Source: Tanytarsus gracilentus (lineage: Eukaryota > Arthropoda > Insecta > Diptera > Chironomidae). From it: DNA of 64,000 bases. Location: contig JAXRKN010000045.1 of NCBI GenBank assembly GCA_038502055.1, positions 1,076,501 to 1,140,500 of the forward strand, read 5' to 3'. Positions 23,954 through 34,321 of the stretch are shown in pieces. A program made the translations under genes and the position numbers. How positions within the stretch are numbered: the first letter of the stretch is position 1; each line of letters begins with the position of its first letter. A model generated the notes under the pieces. It saw nothing but the letters and a program-made list of their open reading frames with translations. It had not been told where the DNA came from and ran no database searches.

Positions 23954-26039
23954 ATGACTCAGGTCTACGACAATCCAACATTTACATCGGAATTCCCATG
24001 CGATGTTGTTGGAGCAACAAACCTACAAAATGGATTGACAACTCTGACATTTGATGATAAAAAGAAGCCTGAACATGATCGTGATCAATGGGGAAAAGGA
24101 ATTGAATTTTTGTTATCGTGCATTGCAATGGCTGTTGGACTAGGAAACGTTTGGAGATTCCCCTTTATTGCACTGAGGAATGGTGGTGGCGCCTTTGTGG
24201 TGCCATACTTAATTGTCTTAATACTTGTCGGAAAGCCGGGATACTTTCTCGAAATGGTTATGGGTCAATTTTCATCGCGAGGCACAGTAAAAGTTTTTGA
24301 TTGTGTTCCGGCCATGAGAGGTGTTGGCATCGGTCAAACTTTGTGTATTATGGCAGTCGCAACTTATTATAGCTCTATCATGGCGATCACTTTGAGATAC
24401 CTTTTTTACTCATTTTCGGAAAAACTTCCCTGGAGTGAGTGCAATCCAAATTGGAATGTATCATGTTATCCATCAAGCGGTAGTAGAGATGCCAATATAA
24501 CATGGAACAGTGAGACAAAATCATCGGCTGAACTTTATTTTCTGTGAGTATAAAACTTATTGTACTTTTGAAAAAAAAAATTCCTATTCATAATTTATTT
24601 TACAGTCGAGAAGTTCTTCATGCAAAAGACAACATCGATGATGGAATTGGAATGCCTAACTGGAGTCTCGTTGGTTTCCTTATCTTGTCATCAGCCATAG
24701 TCTTCCTCATTCTATTCAAAGGAATTCGCACCTCGGGAAAAGCAAGTTACGTCACCGGGGTTGTTCCATTTATTTTCCTTATTGTCTTCTTGATTCGAGC
24801 TCTTACACTTCCGGGAGCAATGCAAGGAATAAAGTATTTTTTCACACCTAAATGGGAAGATATTCTAAAGCCATCAGTCTGGTTTCAGGCGTGCACACAA
24901 GTCTTCTTTACTCTAAACGTCTTTTTTGTTAATGTCATCATGTGTGCAAGGTAAACACTTTAATTTTTTGACACTTATTTTTATGTTTTTTACTTCAGTT
25001 ACAACAAATTTGAGCACAACATTTACCGCGACTCGAATATCGTCACGACGCTTGACACATTCACATCGATCTTGGTAGGATGCATCACTTTCGGTATTGT
25101 AGGACATTTAGCACACGAACTAAAGGTTGATGATATTTCCAAGGTTTTTCAAGGCGGACCAGGTTTGAAAGAGTTTTTTCAAAAAAACTTGCAAAAATAT
25201 ATTTTTTTTCTTTATTCTTTAAAGGTCTCGTTTTTGTCACCTACCCAGAAGTAATTTCAAAGTTCAAAACTTACCCGCAAGTTTTTGCAATCATGTTTTT
25301 CTTGATGCTGTATATTCTCGCTCTTGGTAGCTTTTTGGCCATCGCTGCAAGTATTATTACAGTGATTCGAGATCAATTTAAGACGGTCAAAAATTGGCAG
25401 GCTGCACTTGGTCTTGCAATCTATGCCAGCATTTTTGGATCTGTCTACACCACACCGGTGAATTTTTGACATTTAAAAAATTCTAAAATAATACAAAAAA
25501 TTATTTTTTTAGGGCGGTCAAGCAATGCTCGATCTTGTTGACGCTTATGGGGCAACTTTTGTTATATTTATCCTAGCTGTGCTTGAAATTTACACTTTCT
25601 GTTATATGTATGGGGTCAAAAGAGTCACTGACGATGTCAAATTCATGCTAGATTTTAGACCAGGAGTTTTTTGGCAAGTTTGCTGGAAATTTGTAACACC
25701 TGCAATTATGACTTTAATAGCTTGTTACTCACTTTGGAACTATGAGAGACCAAAATATAATGGAAAAGAGTTTCCGATTGGTTTCCATATTTTAGGATGG
25801 TGCATTGCAAGTTTAGGATTGATGTGGGTGCCAATTGTAATGATCATGAGAATTATAAAGCAGCAAGAAATCACTTTAATTGATGTGAGTTTGAAAGAAT
25901 TTTTTAAATTGTTTTTCAACTTAAATTTTGATTTTTATTTTAGAAAATTAAAGCTGCTTTCCGTCCAACAACAAACTGGGGACCCCTAAATACAGTTCTA
26001 AATGCAAAGTACAAGGAGTATACACACAACAAAAATTAA
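23954..26039 (+). CDS. SLC6 family nutrient amino acid transporter, copy 4 (599 aa)
   Basis: Six exons: 23954-24543, 24606-24950, 24999-25162, 25225-25457, 25513-25884 and 25944-26039. The whole N-terminus through extracellular loop 2 is one exon, so the TM1 introns of its neighbours are absent. The N-terminus carries DNPTF; TM1 is AVGLGNVWRFPF. TM6 reads FFTLNVFFVNVIMCAS, close to copy 3 and unlike copies 1, 2 and 5. TM8 reads LALGSFLAIAAS, where the others have GIGS or GMGS. TPGGQ is intact. A stretch of 47 bases (24230-24276) is identical to copy 3 (19806-19852). This is probably an amino acid symporter with altered substrate handling. Confidence 0.9.
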
Positions 26040-29000
26040 AGTGTCAATTAATTGGAAATAAATATTTGTTTTTTATTAAATGCTCAATTACATTTCATTA
26101 TAACTCAATGTTTTTAACCAAACACTTGACACCTCTCAAACTCTCAAACAAAAAGCTCTTGTAAAAGCCGCAACAACAACGGAGAGTAAATTGAGTTGTT
26201 ATAAAAGTGTGAATTCTCTTTTTTAGCTTGAAATTTTTTCTCTCTCCGTCTCTCAGTGTACATTTAGCAACCTACCTCAATAACATCACCATACGGCTTT
26301 AAAAAACTTCCCTCTAACTTTGATATTTCAGTTTCTATTAGGTATTCGCACAACAAAGTCGTAAAGATTTTTAAACGAATAAAAAAATCAAGTGATAAAA
26401 AATAAAATATTTTAAAGTTAATTTTACATCTTTAGGAATAAAAAAATAAAATACAGAGTTAAATTAAAGGTTCGTGTTCTAATAAAAGTTCAGCTCTTTT
26501 CTATCGATCAGTTTTGACTGTAGCGTCAAAAATTAACATTTTCAGGAATTCCCTAAAATATTTAGTAGGAAATTGATTAATTCACAAATTGATTCGTTTA
26601 TTAAGTGATATTTAAAACAAATGAGTTTCATTTCGATTTAAAAGTTGATCCCCTTGGGATCAAACTTGTGAGTTTTGTATGTTAACAGAATAAAAAATTT
26701 ATTTCGAAGAACTACCTGGTCAAGTTTTGGAGAAGACAATTGATTAGAATCGTATGCATGTGGTCATGTGCAAAACTTTGATTTTTTAAAATTCATGTTA
26801 AAATTGAGAGCATTACTGCACAGTGGTTTCAGTCTGAAGAAAATATTACATTTAATGTTTATTTGCTATGATCGGTTTAAAGGTTGCTTTATCAACGATT
26901 TTAAATTTCATGAGTAAATTTTTTCCATTTTTGTATGTAAAAAGTGAGAAAATGGTGTACTTTTGGATTTGATTTTCTCCCAAAGTGGCAAAAAGTGGCA
27001 AACCAAATGATAAAAACTTGAAAGATGCGTTCTTCGTCTATAGAAATTCATGGGACTTGAGAGATTGCGGGAGATTGCAAAGAACGCAGAGCAATTCTAC
27101 AAAAAGTCGATTAAGGTCTCATACTTTTCCAATTTTCAAGCACTTCCAAAGCTTGTTCTGATGAGCCACTTATAAAAATAAATAATAGAGACTGTAACAA
27201 AAAGTTTGGTATCAAAAAGTTAGTGACTTCCATAGAAAATCTTAGAGTAAAATTCATCTCAAAAAACACATAGTTTTGGGGGTATATAAAATTATTCACT
27301 TTGGAATCCGATTCCGCCATACTTTTATATGGAGGAAAATTTACTGACTTCGAAATATTGTGGGCCAAGGTTTAAAGTATTTTTTAAGCATAAAAATTAA
27401 TCGTAAATCGCATTTTCATTTGATGCATGTTTTTGTTCAGACTAAATCCACTGTGTACTGCAAAAAATACAATCTTAGTTTTTTACTAAAATAAAGCTTT
27501 TGATTAAAAAAAACTTTTGTAAAGTAAAACTTTTAAAACTTTATGAGAGTTAATATTTGCATAGTTCTCAATATTTTATAAAAAGATCAAAAGATCTCGC
27601 AGAAAGAATGTATTTGCTCCCAGAATTTTTAGAACTCATCTGTTTTAAAGCGATGCTATGAAATACGTCTTAATTCAAAGTGATGAAGGTAGTGTAAAAT
27701 TATTTTCTATGTCACTCGAGAGGACTGAGTGGTATCAAGCAGAAATGATTGTTTTTTGATTCGAAAAAATTACATATTTACCGTTATCAGTGATTTGCAT
27801 ATCCGAGTATAATTCTATGCACATTATTGTGTCGTAAAAACTAGACAATGGCTATTATCTGATTTTGTAGAAAGTTCTAAAAATAGAGTGCCATATATAT
27901 ATATATTTTTAGAATGTGCATCAAGTTCAGGTGACATTAAAAATTAATTTAATGTTTCATGTTATTTAACTCAAACTTCATGTCTTTGTGGCGTCATTAA
28001 ATGTCGATTGTCAATCATCATCATCAAGTGATTCCACTGACAATATTCAAGCATTTATTGTCAATTTACATAAATTAAAAAAATTTAATTCGAGAAAGTG
28101 CAGGTACGATTTAGGCAATAAAAGATTATTTCAAAAATAATGCTCAACATAATTATAATGAACCGTTCTAATCTGTAATTTTGATCACACAACACTGATA
28201 AGTGCTAAATTATAGTGAAAGAATAGTTTTTAGCACAAAACGTGCATGATTTATCGTGCATCATTAAATGTAAGGTTCCACCATGTCTAACCGCATAAAT
28301 GATCGTGATCATATATAAAATGTTAAAAAGGGACAAGTTATGATGCAATATGTTAATGTATCAGTGGTAACTTTAAATATCGATGAGCTAGTAGTACAAT
28401 CGAGACTTGATTTATGAGAGTCTTTCAAACAGGTTCAATGTTAGCATTTGTTATGTAACAATTTAAGCATTGCTTCTCAAATACAATTTTATTTTAACAT
28501 AATAAGTAAGGGACTGTTATAACTTAAATTTTGAAACAAAATATTTTTAAAAGAATAAACACTTAATTATTCTCTCATGTTAATTTTTATGTGCACTTGC
28601 TTAATATTGTGTCGAGATAAATCATGAAACTCGGGTTGAATGAATTTAAAGTCGTGAATTTACCTCAGATAAAAGAATGCAGTGAATGGAATAACAATCA
28701 ATTAAAATTACACAATACACTTCAATCATTTAAGGCTGCAATAAATTATTGAGTGGCATTCATTTAAAAATAAAGTAAAATAACTGTGTACCGTTTGTGA
28801 AGGGAACAAGTGATGATGACAAAAAATATTTTGTATATTTTGATTTTCAAAAACCCTTTAATACAAAGGTATTATAATTTATGTCTTATGTAGCTTGAAT
28901 ACTTATTTTTCTCATTTACTTTCAAACACTTAAAAAAGTGTCACAAAACTTAATTAGCGTGCAACACAAAAAGTATCGAACAAATCATAGGTGTTTAAAG

Positions 29001-30153
29001 TTTAATCGCATCCTTGAAATTCTCGTGAGCAACATGCTTGCATTATTTAATTTAGTTTTGATGTTTAATCTTACACTTATAATCTTATAATTGCATTAAT
29101 TTTATTGGGTCAATGAACAGAGTTTGAAAGTGAAATAAAAAAACTGATAGATAAAAACTAAAACTTTTTCTGACAGAAAAATTTAAATAAAAATTAATTT
29201 CTTCATACATTTTTTCAAGTTCAAAATCATTATCACAAATTTAAAGCCAGAAAATGATGCAACAAATGTAAAACCAATCTCACCGGCAAAAAAGTTTTAA
29301 AACTTTTTCTATTGGTTTTCAACGATGCGGAAAATTTCACGCGATGAGACGAAGAATATTGAAATCATATACAAATACATTTCATAAAATAATATTATGA
29401 TGTCAGATAAAGATCAACACTTTCATTATTCAATAGTTTTTTAAGGTTTGCTTTGAAACTTATTTTCACTTTCATGTTATGACGCAATTTTTTAAATCAT
29501 ATATTTTTTATCGACAAACAATTTATTCATGACAAAAATATAAACATTGCTCCATTTTATTCCCAAGTTGAATGTCAATTGCATGAAATAATAAAAAAAG
29601 AGAGTAAACACGATCATTTACAGGCACAAATTCGTGTTAATTTGATGAATAATTTTTTAATGACTTCAGCAAAAATATTTTTCAAATGTGTAGCAATTAC
29701 GAATTAATGAATGAAACTCAAAAAACTGTCGATATACAAATGCACATTGCTATGAAAAAAATGCTTTGATTATTCCCGCATTAAGCGTTCGGCTTTTTTT
29801 AATTCACTGCCGCAAATGTTTTTATGGTTTTCATGGTCAACAACCTGTTTTTGCGGTGTATCACTAAGAACACACAGCTGTAACTTTTCTTTTCCTCACA
29901 CCATTGGTCTCGTTCACGATCAAGGCTCAAGGTGAACTTGTTCCACTTTTTTTGCACATACTCTTTCACATGTCATCGATAAATTATAAAAATATGCGGA
30001 AGATAATGTCACAAGAGTTGAATACTCTTTCAATTCCACTTTTATTGAGAATAAAATATTATTTTGGATTAGTTTTCACACATAATTAAAACATTTGAGT
30101 AATATTAATTTATCATTCTATATAATCCTCTCTATTTAATCACTTTCAACTAG
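26040..30153. other. 4.1-kb intergenic region before SLC6 copy 5
   Basis: Contains one intact Transib-like MITE (26819-27455) and a short AT dinucleotide run near 27893. The rest is AT-rich with no coding signal. The minus-strand frame at 27111-27368 lies inside the MITE and is not a gene. Confidence 0.7.
26819..27455. mobile_element. Transib-like MITE, 637 bp, with 5-bp target duplication TACTG
   Basis: The left end begins CACAGTGGTTTCAGTCTGAA and the right, on the minus strand, CACAGTGGATTTAGTCTGAA. TACTG lies directly outside both ends (26814-26818 and 27456-27460). On the minus strand the right end reads heptamer CACAGTG (27455-27449), a 12-base spacer, then ACAAAAACA (27436-27428), the layout of a 12-RSS. 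The left end shares about 70 bases with the right end of the copy at 1729-2340. No transposase frame is present. Confidence 0.85.
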
Positions 30154-32267
30154 ATGATGCATGGACATGATAATCCAACATTTGTAGGCGATAATCTCTA
30201 CACTGTTTCTGGAAATTATCGCAACAAGAATTTCTCGGAATTTTTTCCTGGAAAATATCAACGTCGCTCTTTTCCACCAGATCCACCTAAACTAACAGCT
30301 GAAATCCAAACTCTCGATGTAAAAGAAGTCGAGAGTGGTAAAAAACCTCCAAAAGAAAGGGACAGTTGGGGAAAAGGAATTGAATTTCTTCTCTCTTGTA
30401 TCGCCATGAGCGTTGGTCTTGGAAATATTTGGAGATTCCCCTTTATAGGTACTTTATATTTGTAAAGATAATTTTTTTGAAATTTTTAATGGTTTTTTGT
30501 GTCTTTTTTGAAACGTAAGCACTCGAAAATGGAGGTGGAGCTTTTGTTCTGCCCTATTTAGTTGTGTTGCTGCTAATCGGTAAACCAATTTACTTTATGG
30601 AAATGGCAATTGGTCAGTTTTCTTCGCGTGGAAGTGTGAAGGTCTTTGATTGTGTACCGGCAATGCGAGGCGTTGGAGTAGGTCAAGTTGTTTCTATTGC
30701 TATCGTCGCGACGTACTATTCAAGTTTGATGGCGCTCACATTAAGTTACTTCTTCAACTCTTTTCAAGAAATGCTTCCATGGAGTAATTGCAATTCAAAT
30801 TGGAATGTCGCTTGCATACCATCGGGAAGTAGTGACCATGGAAACATGACTTGGTCGAACGAAACAAAATCATCAGCTGAACTTTATTTCTTGAAAGATG
30901 TTCTACGAGCAAAAGACAACATCGATGATGGACTTGGGACTCCTAACTGGACTTTAGTATTCTTCCTGGCTATCTCATGGGCGATTGTTTTCCTGACTCT
31001 AATCAAAGGCATTAAGAGCTCAGGAAAGGCTTCTTATGTTCTTGCAATTTTTCCATATTTTGTGCTCATAATTCTTCTCATTCGAGCATTGACACTCCCC
31101 GGATCAATCAACGGCATCAAATACTTTTTTGCACCACAATGGAATAAAATCTTCGATATTAAAGTTTGGTATGCAGCAGTGACGCAAGTGTTTTTTTCTC
31201 TCGCGGTGTGTTTCGGAAACATAATAATGTATTCGAGTTTCAATAAGTTTGGACACAATGTCTATCGAGATGCTAATATTGTAACAACTTTGGATACCTT
31301 TACATCACTGCTTGCCGGTTGCTGTATCTTCGGCATTCTCGGTCATCTTGCACATGAACTCGGGGTTGAGGATGTATCGAGTGTCATTAAACCAGGAGCC
31401 GGCTTAGCATTCATCTCATATCCAGGTAAATAAATGAAAACTAAATTTGAAATATTTTTGTAACATTTATTTTTTTGCAGATGCCATTAGTAAATTCAAG
31501 GTCTTTCCACAAGTTTTTTCCGTACTTTTCTTCCTCATGCTGTACCTCCTCGGTATCGGTAGTAACATAGCGATGATGTCGTGTCTAATGACGGTTGTAC
31601 GTGACAGGTTTAAGAAGGTTAAAAATTGGCATGCTGCCTTGGTGATTGCAATTTTGGGAACATTATTTGGATCAGTTTACATGACGCCGGTAAATTAAAA
31701 TATAAATCTCTTAAATTATAATTCCAAGTTCTTCTTTTTCAACAGGGAGGTCAATCAGTGCTCAAACTTGTCGATTATTATGGTGCATCGTTTATTGCCT
31801 TTGTCTTAGCCATTGCCGAGCTTTACACAATCTGCTACATCTATGGAGTTGAAAGATTTTGCAGAGACATTGAATTCATGCTTGGCTTTCGACCAAATAT
31901 TTACTGGAGAACGTGCTGGCGATTTATTACGCCTGGTTTAATGAGTGTGATTTTAGCATATACACTTTGGACTCTTGAGCCACTTAAAGATGGAGATCGT
32001 GATTACCCGCAAATTGCATATGCAATTGGATGGTGCATTTCAGGATTGGGTCTTATACAATTGCCGATTTTTGCCATTTATGCTATTTACAAACAAGATG
32101 GATCTAATCTATTTGAGGTGAATTACTTTTTTGAAATTATTCTTGGTTTTATTAATTGTAATGTTTTATAGAAAATTCGAGGCGCTTTTACACCAACTTC
32201 CTCTTGGGGACCACGTGATCCTAGTCTCAATGCCAAGTACAAAGAGTTCATCAAATGCTACAACTGA
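30154..32267 (+). CDS. SLC6 family nutrient amino acid transporter, copy 5 (625 aa)
   Basis: Five exons: 30154-30448, 30520-31425, 31481-31689, 31746-32117 and 32172-32267. It has the fewest introns after TM1; the second exon of 906 nt covers TM1b to the TM6-TM7 region. The N-terminus is extended and carries DNPTF. TM1 is SVGLGNIWRFPFI, then ALENGGGAFVLPY. TM6 reads FFSLAVCFGNIIMYSS and TM8 LGIGSNIAMMS, both the ordinary form. TPGGQ is intact. The C-terminus is NAKYKEFIKCYN. All catalytic-core motifs look normal, so this is a good candidate for a working sodium-coupled amino acid transporter. Confidence 0.92.
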
Positions 32268-32427
32268 TCTCAAAACCAAACATTATTTCACTTACAACTT
32301 AGTTTTATTCACAAAAATTTGTTGATATTTTAATTTTAAAATAACAAGTAAGAAAAATTAAATGGAAATAAAAAAATGCAAAAATCATTTGAAGATCTTT
32401 CGATACGTCGACTGTGTCACGTATTTT

Positions 32428-34321
32428 TTACTTCTTCTTTTTTGCAAATTTTTGTATTTTGCCCGCAAACTGCTCTAAATTTTCCGGAATGCATTTCGCA
32501 TATGACGTAGCACAATTTTCATCTTTTCGACCTGCTTCAATTGCATCCTTCCATATCGTATTCGAAAGCATTCGATTGGCAAATTGTGTGCTGTGAAATA
32601 TAAAATGATATTTAGTGATTTAGTTTGAAGGCAAATACCGGAAAGCATAAAATTTATAGTCACTTGAAAGAATTTAATAATGATTAAATTTTTAAATTTA
32701 AATTTTTATTAATTTAAATTTTTTACTAATAAATTTTTGGTGTCTAGAGGTTGGGGCCGGTGTACCGGTTTCGGTATTCACCGGTAAATACCGTTCAGTT
32801 TTCAACACCGGAATCCCGTAAAAAAAATTTCGGTATCCCGGTATTAAAAATTTAAATTTATTTTTTTATCGTTATTTAAAAAAAAAATAATTGAGCAATC
32901 TTCAAGAGCATGCTGAGAGAGAAATCTCAAGGCATCTCTCAAAAATTGAACATCTGATGGACTGATGCACACTTATTCATTTTTGTTTATCATCAAATGC
33001 GCAAGCCAATTACAATGGATTTAAAGTTCATGAAAAAATTATTGACTATAAGAAAGAAATGCTAAATTATGCTAAGTTTAAAGTCAAAACCCCAACCCTT
33101 CAGAAGCTATTTTCTGCCCTATTAACAATTCAAGCGACATCAGTGGCACCAGAGCGAACCTTTTCCAACTCAGGCAATTTTGTCTCAAAAAAACGAAGTT
33201 CTTTAAGCGATAAAAATGTTAATGCTCTTGTTTTTTTGAAACATTTTTTTAAGCATCATGATTAGTATTTACTCTTTTAGTAAAATTCGTAAAATAAATA
33301 AAAATGACGAACACGAAGTGTTAAAATTAAATTATTTGACTTTTATTTGAATACCGTTCGGTATCCCGGGAAACCGGTATTTTAGCTTTTCAATACCGGA
33401 ATACCGAAATTTCAAAAACCGGTGTATCCCCAACCTCTATTGGTGTCATGCATTTATAGTTTTTACGGTAGAGCCAATATATTTCGTACTCACTTTATGA
33501 TGCTGACGATGAATTTATCGACTTTGTTTGCTTGCTTTTCGTGCACATTCAACAAGCTATTTTTCACCTGCCAACAAACAAATCTCTGTGCACAGTCATA
33601 GACATCAAAGTCAATTTCGAGTAATGACTCGTCAATGTTGCTGAGAATATTCCACATAAAATCTTCATGACCACTTTTATTGATCTCGCGAATGTCGCGC
33701 TTATGTTTGCTATTTTTTTTATTCCCCGTTCGATACCATGGACGACTATTGAAGAAATTTTCGCCACGTAGAAATCGAGCTGTGCCACCGAGGAGTGAAC
33801 CTCCTAAAGCCACAACCGCTGTAAAGAGATAGAATATTCGTTAATTTCTCTATCCTGTCAATTTAAATTTTCTAAATTCCTGGAACTTAACTTTAAAATT
33901 ATTTAAAATCTAGGAAAATTAATATTCTAGAAATTTAAAGGCTTATTCACAGTATGACAGTAATGAATATAAAAAATCAATTTTTACTTGCGAGAATGAT
34001 GGCAGCAACGTTGATATTTGCAAAGTGCTTTCGTTTTAAGGACTTTTTTGTCGGCACTGACAAGAATGGAACGGCAATTTCCATATCGATTTCGATATTA
34101 TCGTCCTGTATGTCGAAGCCAAGAAATTGTGGCTCTCGCTTTCTAGTCGTAAAGTCGCTTCTATAATGATGTAACACTTCATCGTATTGATACATGGGAA
34201 TGTTTAGTTCAACACCAAGTGGCTGGTAGGGAATGAAGCTCGTGCCATTTGTGTCGAGATAAAATTCTTGCATAGAAATTGCCGTGAATAGAGTTGTCAG
34301 TAGAACAATAACAATTTCCAT
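32428..34321 (-). CDS. Secreted or membrane Cys-motif protein, DM4/DM12-like (273 aa)
   Basis: Exons 34321-33988, 33818-33494 and 32590-32428; all phases agree. The start MEIVIVLLTTLFTAIS is a signal-peptide-like hydrophobic run. It is followed by the motif REPQFLGFDIQDDNIEIDME…AVPFLSVPTKKSL, shared with the gene at 39548-41672. The next region has a Gly/Ala-rich hydrophobic segment (VAALGG-type). The C-terminal half has Cys pairs, CAQRFVCW and CATSYAKC, spaced as in the insect DM4/DM12 family. The last intron (32591-33493) holds a hAT element. It is convergent with SLC6 copy 5. Function unknown; the family link is tentative. Confidence 0.7.
32745..33439. mobile_element. Degenerate hAT transposon with perfect 8-bp target duplication
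   Basis: The ends are inverted, TAGAGGTTGGGG at both, and TTGGTGTC lies directly outside each (32737-32744 and 33440-33447). The subterminal regions are rich in ACCGGT and CGGTATTCC words in both orientations. The element is 695 bp and encodes only a transposase tail. It lies in the last intron of the minus-strand DM4/DM12-like gene. Confidence 0.88.
33059..33265 (+). pseudogene. hAT transposase C-terminal (dimerisation) fragment
   Basis: The 68-aa frame includes LLTIQATSVAPERTFS and GNFVSKKRSSL, the typical end of hAT transposases (…ATSxxxERxFSxxGxxxxxxRxxL). The N-terminal catalytic part is missing, so it cannot act alone. Confidence 0.8.

Noticed and set aside
27111..27368. 85-aa minus-strand frame as a gene
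   Set aside because: It lies inside a Transib-like MITE, shows no transposase motif and is not kept in the other copy.
27893..27906. AT dinucleotide run
   Set aside because: A short microsatellite of no special interest in AT-rich DNA.
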